From positions 248,001 to 312,000 of the forward strand of contig NZ_JAUSWV010000002.1 in NCBI RefSeq assembly GCF_030815485.1: DNA of 64,000 nt, written 5' to 3'. Numbering within the stretch: position 1 is the first letter of the stretch; the number at the start of each line of letters is the position of its first letter. Made by a program: the position numbers and the translations under genes. The notes below the pieces were generated by a model. The model ran no database searches and was not told where the DNA came from. It was given only the letters and a program-made list of their open reading frames with translations. The DNA is from Streptomyces rishiriensis (lineage in GTDB: Bacteria; Actinomycetota; Actinomycetes; Streptomycetales; Streptomycetaceae). This document shows, in pieces, positions 34,225 through 43,067 of this stretch.

Positions 34225-34405
34225 CCCCACCACCCCGGCCTCCCTCAACCGTCCGCCGCAAGGACTCCGACGCCATGAGCACTCCCCCGCCCCCGGTCGC
34301 AGACCCTGACCCGTCCGCGTTCGTCTGCCTGGGCAGCCAGGACGGGCCCTGCGCCACCTGCCAACGCAAGACCCACAAGCCGGCCGCTTCCGCCACCCCG
34401 TACGG

Positions 34406-34609
34406 CTACTGCGCGTACGCGACGACCTGTACCCGACGACAACTGACGACGTCGCAGGCCGGGCACAGCTCCAGATGGATGGGCCGCCCGTGTCCGTCGT
34501 CCTGCGGGGCCACAGCGCTAATGATGAGGTCGCCCCGGCAGCGTGAACACTGCGGCCCGGTCGGAGAACCTGAGCAGCCCCCTTGCTCTGGACGTGGCCC
34601 TCCACCCAA
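34406..34609 (-). pseudogene. DUF6300-like zinc-ribbon fragment
   Basis: CSRCRGDLIISAVAPQDDGH and GRPIHLELCPACD, with two CxxC pairs, resemble DUF6300, another small protein of actinomycete integrative elements. After CPACD the family sequence is lost. On the opposite strand at 34275 a short element-type ORF, FVCLGSQDGPCATCQRKTH, is also cut off. Confidence 0.5.
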
Positions 34610-34728
34610 GACCCGCTGATGACCTGCGCGGTCAACCCGCCATAGTTGGCGAGTGAGCGCGTTGGTGTGATGAGTGAGATCACCACACCAACGACGAGGG
34701 GCCCTGCCGCATCACCACGTCACTGACC

Positions 34729-34766
34729 AGCCTCTTTCACTCGTGCAGCACAGGATGAAAGAGGCT
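34729..34766. terminator. 11-bp hairpin after the IS30 relic
   Basis: AGCCTCTTTCA (34729-34739) and TGAAAGAGGCT (34756-34766) pair perfectly and begin at the stop of the IS30 fragment. A further dyad, GTTGGTGTG / CACACCAAC, lies at 34661-34692. They may be the terminator and end repeat of the IS30 element. Confidence 0.45.
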
Positions 34767-35000
34767 CAGTGGGTAAGAGGCACCCTGGGTTCAGCCCGCC
34801 AGGGGGGCCGGGCGGTTCCTGAGGTGTGGGTGACCTGCTCGGCCTTGATGCCGTCCGGTAGCGCGACGAGGCTCGTGTAGCGGTTGGTGCGCTCGACCGG
34901 CGTGGCGACCGCCGAGGGCCTGGTGCCCATCACGAGGCGCCCTCCCAAATGACCGGTGATTTCGGGTCCTCGACCTCGGCGGGGCGGGCGGTGATGGAAC
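34766..35000 (-). pseudogene. IS30-family transposase fragment
   Basis: ARPAEVEDPKSPVIWEG and, in another frame, MGTRPSAVATPVERTNRYTS plus LVALPDGIKAEQV match the central catalytic region of IS30 transposases ('GHWEGDLI', 'GkrpSAvaTLVER', 'LvaLPDGikAeqV'). Both termini are missing. Confidence 0.65.
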
Positions 35001-35065
35001 CATGCCGCGGATGATGCCCTGCCCGGCAGGCCGACGGGTGATCTCCGGGGGGGCGCACCTCAGCC

Positions 35066-36169
35066 TTACCGTGCGTTGCTCCCCAGCACCGCGGCCACCA
35101 GTTCCCGCCGGCTGCGGACACCGAATTTGTCGAAGATCGCTGTCAGGTGTTCCTGAACGGTGTTACCGGAGATGTGGAGCTCGGCGACGATCTCCCGGGT
35201 GGAGCGGCCCCGGATGATGAGGGCCGCGACGCGGACCTGAGCCTGGGTGAGGTCGTGAGCACTCAGCAGCAGAGAGCCGAGTTCGGCCGGTGGGACGGCC
35301 TGGGTCACGATGCCGATCCGTGGACCTGCCGGGTCCTGCAGGCGGGTTGCGTGCAGGGAAAGCCACCGGCCGGAGCGGCCGCGGAGGCGTACCGCGGCCG
35401 GAAGTGGAGATTCCCAGGACTGCTCTCGTTCGGCGGCGATCAACCGGGCGGCGACCGCTTGGAAGGGAACGGGCAGATCGCTGGTGTTGGACCACAGATG
35501 ATCGGGTACATCGGCGAGCCACCGCTCGGCCTCTGCGCTGACGGACACCAGGGCCAGGCTGCTGTCGAGTACGACGATGCCGGGGACCGCCGTCTCGGCG
35601 GGCGAGGACACCGCCGCCGGGTCGCGTGCATCGCTGACGACGGCTTGCCGCAGTCCCTCAGCGAGGTGCGGTGCCAGGCGGCGGACCAGTCTCAGCTCTT
35701 CGGCGGAAAACCCGGCGGGCGAGTTCTGGCGGTGCAGGCACAATACGCCCCAGCACTGGTTGCGGACGACCAGAGCCGCGCGCAGCTCGTCGCCGAACCC
35801 AAGCGGGGCCATCACCTCGCGGTAGCGCGGACTGGTGGCTCGATCGCCGCTAGTGGCCTGGTCCAGGGAGGAGACCGGATGCTGCGACTCGGCCAGAGCG
35901 GCGAACTTGTTCACGTCCCGACGCCCGAATTCGTTCTCCAGGAACAGCGACGTCGCCGTACCGAGCGGGTCCTCCGCCACCGCGGAGGTGAACAACAGGG
36001 TCGCCGGGTCGACGGTGGCAAAGAACGCCGCGTCCACCGGGACGATCATGCGCAGTCGCGAAAGGAAGCCCGAGCGCAGCGCTCCCGCGTCCAGCCCGGC
36101 CCGGCACAGGGCCAGGAGGGCCGACGTCCGGTGCTCCAGGCGCGCCGCCGCGGCCGTCGCTCCTGCCAT
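35066..36169 (-). CDS. LuxR-family regulator with GAF-like sensor domain
   Basis: The product is 367 residues. The N-terminal 180 residues are GAF-like (FLSRLRMIVPVDAAFFATVD, AALVVRNQCWGVLCLHRQNS). The C-terminal HTH reads LSAHDLTQAQVRVAALIIRG, RSTREIVAELHISGNTVQEH and LTAIFDKFGVRSRRELVAAV, a full LuxR/NarL DNA-binding domain. The gene starts 10 bp after the SnoaL-like gene on the same strand, so the two form an operon. Confidence 0.88.
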   Translation of the reverse strand: MAGATAAAARLEHRTSALLALCRAGLDAGALRSGFLSRLRMIVPVDAAFFATVDPATLLFTSAVAEDPLGTATSLFLENEFGRRDVNKFAALAESQHPVSSLDQATSGDRATSPRYREVMAPLGFGDELRAALVVRNQCWGVLCLHRQNSPAGFSAEELRLVRRLAPHLAEGLRQAVVSDARDPAAVSSPAETAVPGIVVLDSSLALVSVSAEAERWLADVPDHLWSNTSDLPVPFQAVAARLIAAEREQSWESPLPAAVRLRGRSGRWLSLHATRLQDPAGPRIGIVTQAVPPAELGSLLLSAHDLTQAQVRVAALIIRGRSTREIVAELHISGNTVQEHLTAIFDKFGVRSRRELVAAVLGSNAR

Positions 36170-36179
36170 GACTTCGACG

Positions 36180-36623
36180 TTACGCCGGTGCCGGGACGAT
36201 GCCCAGTTGCTCCAGGACGCCGAGTTCGTCGAGCCGGCCCCACCGTTCGACGATGCGTTCGCCCTGGACCCGGAAGACGTTGATTCCGCGCAGGACCACG
36301 GTTCGGCCCTCGGCCGGGGCCGGCGCTCCGAACAGGTCGCCGCGCTGGGTGCCGGCCGCGGTGAAGCACTCGACGACCAGGTCGCCCTCGGCGATCATCA
36401 GGTATGGCTCGCTGTGCCAGTCCGGGCAGGCCTCCCGGAACAGCGCGCCGGCGGAGCGCATGCCCGTGCGGTCGGGGGGGCCGTTCAGTGGAGGGTCGTG
36501 GTCGACGAAGTCCGCAGCAAGGTAGTCGTCGATCGCGCCGAGGTCGCCCTTGGTGAAAAGTGCGTCGATGAAGGCGCGCACGGTTTCCTTGTTCTTGACG
36601 AGGATGTTCTCCGAGGTGTTCAT
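36180..36623 (-). CDS. SnoaL-like / NTF2-fold polyketide-cyclase-family protein
   Basis: The product is 147 residues from MNTSENILVKNKETVRAFID. Typical features: YLAADFVDHDPPLNGPP with the conserved Asp-His pair, FREACPDWHSEPYLMIAEGD, LVVECFTAAGTQRGDLFG and GINVFRVQGERIVERWGRLD. Members cyclise aromatic polyketides or serve unknown small-molecule roles; the substrate is not deducible. It is the first gene of an operon with the LuxR-type regulator. Confidence 0.85.
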   Translation of the reverse strand: MNTSENILVKNKETVRAFIDALFTKGDLGAIDDYLAADFVDHDPPLNGPPDRTGMRSAGALFREACPDWHSEPYLMIAEGDLVVECFTAAGTQRGDLFGAPAPAEGRTVVLRGINVFRVQGERIVERWGRLDELGVLEQLGIVPAPA

Positions 36624-36879
36624 GACCTCAGTGTTCGACCGCGGCAGGCACCTGGGTACCCCAGGAATCTGGGGTTTTCTACCCCTGCCGGGCGCGCAGC
36701 GGTCAACATGCGGGCAGTGCTGCAACGACGGCCTGGACGAGAGGGAGCGCCTGGCCGCGCTCGCCGGATTGCCGGTTGACGTCCGAGCGGCTGCTGGCGT
36801 GAATGCCGTCTTGACGACGGACGAGCCGCGGACGGACAGGCTGCTGGACGCGGAGCTGGTGGGACTGCCTTCTTCAAGG

Positions 36880-37002
36880 CCGACAGCGCTGCCGGCCGCG
36901 CCGATGACCGGCCTCCTCCAGCACGGACCCGCCGCGGCTGTGTCGCACCCCGTGCGCGATCCCGAGCACCGGGTCGGCTGGCTGCACCCGCAGACGCCGT
37001 AG
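36880..37002 (+). pseudogene. Replication-relaxation C-terminal tail (second copy)
   Basis: APMTGLLQHGPAAAVSHPVR followed by DPEHRVGWLHPQTP-stop repeats the end of the relic at 20285-20896 (APMTDQLQHGPAAAVWRPVH, NPEQRVSWMGSQVP). Only about 40 codons remain. Upstream 36690-36870 is open in the same direction but not recognised. Confidence 0.6.
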
Positions 37003-37066
37003 GCGGAGCGTCGGCCACTCAGCCCGGGTGGGGCGAACTGCTGGGCAGCGCGCGAGCTCGGCGAGA

Positions 37067-37522
37067 TTAGGCGTCCATGCGCTGAACATGCCCTGGGAGT
37101 GCTTCGAGAAGATCCCACCAGTGAACCGCTGCGGTCTCCTCGTTGGCCTGAAAGTCGCGGGCTCCGGCACAGTGACCTGCGAACACGGCCAGGTATTCGA
37201 CTCGCTGGTCGGGTGCCAGTACAAATTTGGCATAGCCGACGAGCCGCAACGGTCCGTCAGGCTCCTGCCCGCTCTCCTCCAACAGTTCGCACAGAGCTGC
37301 CTGACGAGGCGATTCACCTTACTCGATGCGCCCGCCAGGAAGTTCCCAGGACTGACGGTACCGATCGAAGACCATGAGGACCCGGCCCGCACACCAGAGG
37401 GCGACGAGCGCTGCCGGCAGTGGCGCATCTCCCGGCGGCGTTGCCTGGTCTTCCCACGTGAACGCGAGCAAGGCGTTGCCAGGGTCATCGGTTGCGAGCG
37501 GTCTGTCCTCGGAGCTGGCCAC
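37067..37522 (-). pseudogene. Nudix hydrolase interrupted by TAA in the Nudix box
   Basis: One frame reads LPAALVALWCAGRVLMVFDR, YRQSWELPGGRIE, then TAA, then GESPRQAALCELLEESGQEP to VHWWDLLEALPGHVQRMDA. The stop lies between the Gly and Glu of the GX5EX7REUXEEXGU signature, and the Arg of REU is Cys. Without the stop it would be a 151-residue nucleotide-diphosphate hydrolase. Sequence on both sides is well preserved, so the damage is recent, or the readable stop is a sequencing error. Confidence 0.75.
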
Positions 37523-37644
37523 GTTCGGATGCTTCCCAGCCCATCGCCTTCGAAAGCCCGCCGCTTGAGCGCACTGCCGCTCTGCCTCTGTGCGAAACCT
37601 GGGCCGGTCACCCCGATTCCAAGGCCCCCGACAGCGTCAGGCAC

Positions 37645-37870
37645 TCAGGCAGCACTCCACTGGTGGGCGCGGCCGCCGCGCCACTCGATCCGCCGGGTCG
37701 TCGTCCAGGATGCTGTCGGGATCTTGGATGCCCGAGCCCTCGAGGAACACCACCAGATGGTGATCGCTGTAGGCGGTGCCGAAGATCTCGTCCTGGCCCT
37801 GGGAGTTGACGGTGGCTCTCCGGCCGCCCGTGCGGGAGGGCGGGTGTACGACGATCGGCGCGCTGCTCAC
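37645..37870 (-). pseudogene. Small conserved Streptomyces protein, frameshifted
   Basis: GTG start, SSAPIVVHPPSRTGGRRATV, EIFGTAYSDHHLVVFLEGSG and IQDPDSILDDDPA, then a single-base change and IEWRGGRAHQWSAA-stop in another frame. I recognise the pattern as a small conserved actinomycete ORF without known function. Repairing one base restores about 75 residues. Confidence 0.5.
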
Positions 37871-38274
37871 GCCTCCCAGCGTGCCCCTGCTCAGCCCGCC
37901 CGGCGAGCCCGCCAAAGTAGTCAGGGGGTGCCGTGGGAACCACTGCGGCTGACGTGGCCCGAGTGAAAGAAGCTGCGAACACCGTGGCGTCGGTCCGGCC
38001 GCCACCCGGGGCCCTCCGAGGAGCCCGGCAGCTTGATCGATCGCAAGGTGATTGTCAGCACCTCCACCCTCGGCCCGCCGGCTACTGGCTATGTCTACGA
38101 GACTCGACAGCGGTTGTTCACCGTCTCGTTCACGAGAACGGGAGGCATCGCTGGCGGCACGCATTCACTCCGCTGCCCCTCCGCACCGAGCAGGCTACCG
38201 ATCACGGGAGGGACGGTGCTGTCGAAGCTCGAAGCTCGTGAACATTTCGACCCGGCACCGGGGTCAGGCACCGT
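37871..38274. other. Non-coding stretch
   Basis: No supported gene. Open frames here have no recognisable product and no ribosome site. Confidence 0.35.
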
Positions 38275-38685
38275 TCAGTCGGGCAGCGCGGCGGTGAGGT
38301 CCACCTCGACCAGCTGCCCAGCGAAGCCCAACTGCGCAACCCCCAAGAGCGTGCTGGCGGACGTGAATGCCGGTCCGAGGACGGAAGCGGTAAGCCGGCC
38401 CCACACGATGCCCAAGTCCTCCCTGTCGTCGCTCCGCACGTAGATCACCGAACGCACCACGTGATGTGGCTGGGCATTCACCGCCGCGAGGGCGGCAACT
38501 GCGTTCGCAACGACCTGGTCGACTTGCATCTCGAGGGCATCCGGCCCAACGAGGGAGCCGCACTGATCGAGCGGGCACTGCCCCGCCAGGTAAGCCGTTC
38601 GGCCGGGCTCCACAACGGTGATGTGGTGATAGCCCGGCGTCTCATGTAACTGGTCGGGGTTGAAGCGGGTGATCTTCGCAGCCAT
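38275..38685 (-). CDS. RidA/YjgF/UK114-family protein
   Basis: The product is 136 residues from MAAKITRFNPDQLHETPGYH. Family marks: TVVEPGRTAYLAGQCPLDQC, MQVDQVVANAVAALAAVNAQ and VVRSVIYVRSDDREDLGIVW. The canonical C-terminal catalytic Arg block is modified (ASTLLGVAQLGFAGQLVEVD), so true enamine/imine deaminase activity is uncertain. A cytosolic homotrimer is expected. Confidence 0.85.
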   Translation of the reverse strand: MAAKITRFNPDQLHETPGYHHITVVEPGRTAYLAGQCPLDQCGSLVGPDALEMQVDQVVANAVAALAAVNAQPHHVVRSVIYVRSDDREDLGIVWGRLTASVLGPAFTSASTLLGVAQLGFAGQLVEVDLTAALPD

Positions 38686-38998
38686 CCCGCGAGTCTGACG
38701 AGCCTGCCGCAGAAAAGCATCCCAATTTGCCCCATGGCGCGACCAGCCGTCGCGACACGAGGTCACAGAACAAGCCGAGGCGGCACATCACTCCCCCGGC
38801 GGCCCGGCGGGCCAGGACCGTCGCAACGGCCACCGCATCGGCCTGGCTGGGCGGCCGAGATGGGGCGCTGATGACGCGGCCGACGGTGTCCCGGCTGGGC
38901 GCCCCTGCCAGGCAGCTGGATTGCAGCCACTTAGCTCGCCTGCGGCTCCCAACTCGGTAGTGATGAAACGCGGCTGGCTCGGTGTGTGGCGCTGTCCG
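38686..38998. other. Non-coding stretch
   Basis: I find no supported feature in these 313 bp between the RidA start and the end of the convergently placed membrane-protein gene. Confidence 0.35.
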
Positions 38999-40018
38999 TC
39001 ACGTGCTGGCGAGGGTGCGCTGGACGCGTTCTGCGGCCATGCGGCTCCACTGTTTGATCCGATCCTGATGCGCCGGCTGCAGCCGCACGCCAAACGCGTA
39101 GTCCAGCTTGAGAACGACTGTTCCCATACGGACCAACGACGTAGCCGATTCGCTGTCTCCGCCGTATGTCCACGCTGTCCTCTCATCGCCAAGCGACGGT
39201 AGAAGGATCGCTGTCACCTTGCTCGTCGGGCCGAACTCGTCGAACGCAGCAGCGGCCCGGGCCGGTGATGAGCAGGCGTAGATTCGGAACCAGGCGTAAG
39301 GGCGGATGCCGTCCCCGTCTTCCGCGTCGGTATCGAACATCGTCCCGTCCGCGTAGCAGTCCTTCAACTCGTGGTCTGTGTAGTACAGGTGGCGGTCGTC
39401 GTCGAAAACCCCCCAGTCAGGCGGCATGTCCTCGATAGTGGGCAGGGCTGCGTCGGCCTCTGCGGCTGTCATTACCCTTGGGCCGTCGGTCCTGCCTTCG
39501 CCACCGTCGCTGTCCCGTGGCGTCGGCTCTCCTCCTTCCAGGCTCCCAGTCGCCTGAGGCTGGGCTTTCGGCTCGTCGTCGGCGGTGATGATCTGCACGC
39601 CGCCGTACGCGCCGAGCACAACCAGGACAAGCAGCAGCGCAACTGCGAAGGCGAGGAAGGCCCGTGTGCCGGGCGTGTTGTTGATCGTCAAAGGGCCCAG
39701 TGCTATCTGGTTGTGCCTCACCCGACTGCCCGTGATGACCACGCTTCCGGTGGTCTGCTGTACGGGTGCATGCAGAAGTACGGCGAGCCGATCAGCGAAC
39801 TCGGAGTCGCCGCTGATTTCGTCAGTAAGGGCGGCCTGGACATCACGCTGGGCAGCGGGATCACCAGGAGAGGCGTTCAAGCCGTCCAGAGCCGCGCGAC
39901 CGCGAGCGGAGCGGTTCAACCTGTCCTGCGTGAACTGCGATGCCGCTGTGCTGGCCGCGCCCCCCAGGACGGAGAACAGGGCCTGAGCGGCCATCGCCGC
40001 CAAGTCATTCTGGTCCAC
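38999..40018 (-). CDS. Single-pass membrane protein with extracytoplasmic domain
   Basis: The product is 339 residues. A soluble N-terminal region of about 115 residues contains a short beta-rich stretch, VVITGSRVRHNQIALGPLTI. One transmembrane helix follows near 119-140 (AFLAFAVALLLVLVVLGAYG). Then come an acidic/Gly linker and a C-terminal domain of about 170 residues with Cys in HELKDCYADGT and FRIYACSSPARAAAAFDEF. No known family. The order suggests a cytoplasmic sensor part linked to an external domain. Gene neighbours give no clue. Confidence 0.75.
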   Translation of the reverse strand: MDQNDLAAMAAQALFSVLGGAASTAASQFTQDRLNRSARGRAALDGLNASPGDPAAQRDVQAALTDEISGDSEFADRLAVLLHAPVQQTTGSVVITGSRVRHNQIALGPLTINNTPGTRAFLAFAVALLLVLVVLGAYGGVQIITADDEPKAQPQATGSLEGGEPTPRDSDGGEGRTDGPRVMTAAEADAALPTIEDMPPDWGVFDDDRHLYYTDHELKDCYADGTMFDTDAEDGDGIRPYAWFRIYACSSPARAAAAFDEFGPTSKVTAILLPSLGDERTAWTYGGDSESATSLVRMGTVVLKLDYAFGVRLQPAHQDRIKQWSRMAAERVQRTLAST

Positions 40019-40164
40019 TCGACACCCCCGTGTGTCATCTCAGCCCTGACATTGTCGCCATGTTCGCGACACGCCGCGACTGCTTCACCAGACAAGCCGT
40101 GACTCCGGGAGCGAGTAGCGCCCGGGGACGGAGGCGGCTAGTGACCTCGCATGCGGTTCGCGCG

Positions 40165-40330
40165 GCCGCAGACCCGTCGCCCGTTGAGGCCAGGCCGGTC
40201 ACCCTACCGAAGCCTGCTATTGTGCTCGGCCACTTGTCCGGGGGCAGGGATCACTGGGCTGAGCGGGGCAGGGCAACTGGTCTGTCTGGCGGCCTTCGTG
40301 CCGGATGTCGACGAGAGCGCGGTTGATCGC
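40165..40330 (+). pseudogene. Alpha/beta-hydrolase scraps
   Basis: VTLPKPAIVLGHLSGG resembles the first strand and oxyanion turn (normally 'kpaivLVHGaf'). Some 50 bp later, in another frame, AGQLVCLAAFVPDVDES resembles the 'LVYlaAFvPdeGES' strand. The middle with the nucleophile Ser is deleted. Confidence 0.4.
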
Positions 40331-40479
40331 GTCCCCACAACTCCAGGACGCGATCAACCCCGGGCCCGGCTGCCCGGAGTGCGTCTCTTTTCAGCCATGC
40401 CCCTATGACGTCCGTGCGCGGAAAGGTACTTCCGTACGGGAGCATGAACCTGACATCTTGCATCCACCACTCGTTTCGT

Positions 40480-40515
40480 ACGGCCCGGCCGGTGCCCTCA
40501 GCACGGCCGGGCCGT
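40480..40515 (+). promoter_or_regulatory. 12-bp hairpin just upstream of the protease ribosome site
   Basis: ACGGCCCGGCCG (40480-40491) pairs perfectly with CGGCCGGGCCGT (40504-40515) around a 12-nt loop. GGAGG begins five bases after the stem. It could attenuate transcription, protect the 5' end of the mRNA or limit ribosome loading. Confidence 0.6.
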
Positions 40516-40529
40516 CTCCGGAGGACGCA

Positions 40530-42329
40530 TTGATACCCCACATATCCAGCCGCCCCAGACGCACGCTGGTGCTGGCGGCCACGCTCGGCGCCGCCCTCGC
40601 GTTCGGCGCCCCGGGTGCCCTCGCGGGCACGCTCCCCGTCGCCTCCTCCACCGCGCCGGCCGCCAAGGCCCACGCTCCGGCCGCCGTACCGGCTTCCCGG
40701 AACGCGACCTGGGTGGCCGGCACGCGTGCCTACCTCGTGATCACCGCCCCCGGTGACAGTTCGGCGGTCCGCTCCGCGATCGCGGCCAACGGCGGCACCG
40801 TCTTCTCGAACTTCGACGCCATCGGCGTGATCGTCGCCCATTCGGCGTCCAGCGGATTCGCCGCCACCATGCGCGGCGTCGCCGGCGTGCAGCAGGTCGG
40901 CGCCACGCGCACCTCGGACGTCCCGGCCGACGCCTACAACCCGGCGCTCCCGGCCGATCCGGCCCAGGCCTCGACCCCGGCCGGAGAACCGGTCCGGGCC
41001 GACATGAGCCAGATCAAGGCCGACCAGGCCTGGGCCGTGAACCCGGGCTCCGCCTCCGTCAAGGTCGGCATCCTGGACACCGGTGTGGACGACCGGCACC
41101 AGGACCTGGCGCCCAACTTCGACGCGGCCGACTCGGTCTCCTGCGCCTACGGCAAGCCCGACACCCGTGCCGGCGCCTGGCGGGACGTCGACACGCACGG
41201 CACCCATGTAGCGGGCACCATCGCCGCGGCCAAGAACGGCAAGGGCGTCGTCGGCGTGGCCCCCGGGGTGAGGATCTCCGCGGTCCGGGTCGCCGAGCCG
41301 GGCAACTCCTTCTTCTTCGCCGAGAACACCATCTGCGGCTTCGTCTGGGCCGGTGACCACGGCTTCAAGGTCACCAACAACAGCTACTACACGGACCCGT
41401 GGCAGTTCAACTGCCCGGACAACATCGACCAGGCCGCCATCATCGAGGGTGTCAAGCGCGCCCAGGAGTACGCCGAGGGCAAGGGCTCCCTCCAGATCGC
41501 CGCGGCGGGCAACGAGAACTACGACCTCGCCCACAAGACGACCGACTCCGCGAGCCCGAACGACTCGACGCCGGTCACCCGCACCATCACCAACGCCTGC
41601 CTCGACATCCCGACCGAGTTGCCGGGCGTGGTCACGGTCGCGGCCAACGGCACGGGCGTCACCAAGGCCTCGTTCTCCAACTACGGGCAGGGCGTCATCG
41701 ACGTCGCGGCGCCGGGCAGCAACGTGTACTCCACCGTCCCCGGCGGCGGCTACGGCAGCAAGAGCGGCACCTCGATGGCCACCCCGCACGTGGTCGGCGT
41801 GGCGGCACTCATCGCCAGCGCCGACCCGGGTATCACCCCGGCGCAGATCCGGGCCAAGCTGGCCGCCCAGGCCAACGACATCGCCTGCCCCTCGGACAGC
41901 CGCTGCACGGGCACGACGGCCAGCAACTCGTTCTTCGGCGAAGGACAGGTCGACGCCCTCAAGGCCGTCGGGACCACCCCGCCGCCCGGCAAGTACTTCG
42001 AGAACCTCGCGGACTTCGCCGTCAACGACAACGCGACCGTGGAGAGCCCGATCGCCGTGACCGGCGTGACCGGCAACGCCCCGGCCACCCTCAAGGTGGG
42101 TGTGGACATCAAGCACACCTACATCGGTGACCTGAAGGTCGACCTGGTGGCGCCGGACGGCACCGTCTACACGCTGCACAACCACGCCGGCGGCAGCGCC
42201 GACAACATCGCCCAGACCTACACCGTGAACGCCTCCTCGGAGCTCGGGAACGGCACCTGGAAGCTGCGCGTCAACGACAACGCCGCCTCCGACACAGGCA
42301 AGATCGACGCCTGGAACCTGACCTTCTAG
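40530..42329 (+). CDS. Secreted subtilisin-like protease with P-domain
   Basis: The product is 599 residues if translation starts at the TTG at 40530. This is favoured because GGAGG lies six bases before it and a signal peptide follows at once (RRTLVLAATLGAALAFG...GALAG). A propeptide (I9-like) occupies about 50-130: AYLVITAPGDSSAVRSAIAA. S8 triad: Asp in VGILDTGVDDRHQDL, His in DTHGTHVAGTIAAAKNG, Ser in GSKSGTSMATPHVVGV; oxyanion Asn in AAGNENYD. The last 110 residues are a proprotein-convertase P-domain (IAVTGVTGNAPATLKVGVDI, HTYIGDLKVDLVAPDGTVYT). It is an extracellular endopeptidase. The hairpin upstream and the rare TTG start suggest low or controlled translation. Confidence 0.93.
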   Translation: MIPHISSRPRRTLVLAATLGAALAFGAPGALAGTLPVASSTAPAAKAHAPAAVPASRNATWVAGTRAYLVITAPGDSSAVRSAIAANGGTVFSNFDAIGVIVAHSASSGFAATMRGVAGVQQVGATRTSDVPADAYNPALPADPAQASTPAGEPVRADMSQIKADQAWAVNPGSASVKVGILDTGVDDRHQDLAPNFDAADSVSCAYGKPDTRAGAWRDVDTHGTHVAGTIAAAKNGKGVVGVAPGVRISAVRVAEPGNSFFFAENTICGFVWAGDHGFKVTNNSYYTDPWQFNCPDNIDQAAIIEGVKRAQEYAEGKGSLQIAAAGNENYDLAHKTTDSASPNDSTPVTRTITNACLDIPTELPGVVTVAANGTGVTKASFSNYGQGVIDVAAPGSNVYSTVPGGGYGSKSGTSMATPHVVGVAALIASADPGITPAQIRAKLAAQANDIACPSDSRCTGTTASNSFFGEGQVDALKAVGTTPPPGKYFENLADFAVNDNATVESPIAVTGVTGNAPATLKVGVDIKHTYIGDLKVDLVAPDGTVYTLHNHAGGSADNIAQTYTVNASSELGNGTWKLRVNDNAASDTGKIDAWNLTF

Positions 42330-43067
42330 CGCAGGGCCCGGCAACGCCCGCGTACAGCACGCACTGCGCCGGCGACAGCTCTCCGCTCGCGGCCGCGGAC
42401 AAGGCGAGCTGCGGTCTGTTCGGCCAGGGTTGCGAACTGCTGGGCGGCAGAGGCCATATGGACCTCGACGGCGGTGTACGCCGCGGTCGGGACCACCATG
42501 CCGGAGGCGTCCAGGAAGGCCGCGGACGGCCTGGGGCCGGTGTCCACCTCACCGTGCGCCTCCCTGAGGAGCTGCAGGGCCGTGTCCGCGCTGACCGCAC
42601 GGTCAGCGCGGACACAGTCGCGCGCGCCGTGGCTCCGAGGAGTGCCGGCCGGTTCGAGCGGCGGGCCGACTCGAGCGGCGGGCGCCATACCGGCCCGGAC
42701 CGCGGAGGCGGATGAGGACGCTCCGGCCGAACGGCGAGGTCCCCCACACGTATGTGGCCTGGTTCTCCACTGCCGTTCGCAGCGTGATGACGGGCGAGTG
42801 CACGCTGCCCCGCGACTCGCCGGTCTGCCGGCGAACCCGTCGGCCAAGGCGGCGGCCGTCAGGGCGGCGGCTTCTTCGGCCTCCGCGTAGAAGGCCTGAC
42901 CCACCCGCAATCTCTTCATCGTGCTCTTGGGTCCAGCGGGTGACACTGGGCGCGGTGTCCCGACTGCCGGGCGGCAGTTCGGGGGCACTGGAAAGAGCAC
43001 TCCGGTAGGACCGCCGTGTTCGACCGATGGACCCGCCGTGCGGCGCAGACCTTCGCCGCCTCGCGGG
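42330..43067. other. Degenerate coding stretch downstream of the protease
   Basis: On the minus strand an ATG at 42919 opens MKRLRVGQAFYAEAEEAAAL, continues in another frame as VITLRTAVENQATYVWGTSP, and ends near 42330 with LQLLREAHGEVDTGPRPSAA. The pieces look protein-like but no single frame holds them and I do not recognise the product. It is probably a decayed gene. Confidence 0.35.
42582..42615. repeat. 15-bp perfect inverted repeat, 4-nt loop
   Basis: GTGTCCGCGCTGACC (42582-42596), loop GCAC, GGTCAGCGCGGACAC (42601-42615). It is the strongest hairpin I found in the window. It lies 252 bp after the protease stop, so it could be its terminator or a mobile-element end. Confidence 0.7.

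Noticed and set aside
34275..34619. Plus-strand ORF starting MSTPPPPVADPDPSAFVCLG
   Set aside because: The first 40 residues look like a small integrative-element protein, but the rest is antisense to the DUF6300-like fragment; no intact gene is present.
40251..42344. 697-codon open frame on the minus strand
   Set aside because: It exactly mirrors the secreted protease, which has a complete catalytic triad and signal peptide; the mirror has none of these.
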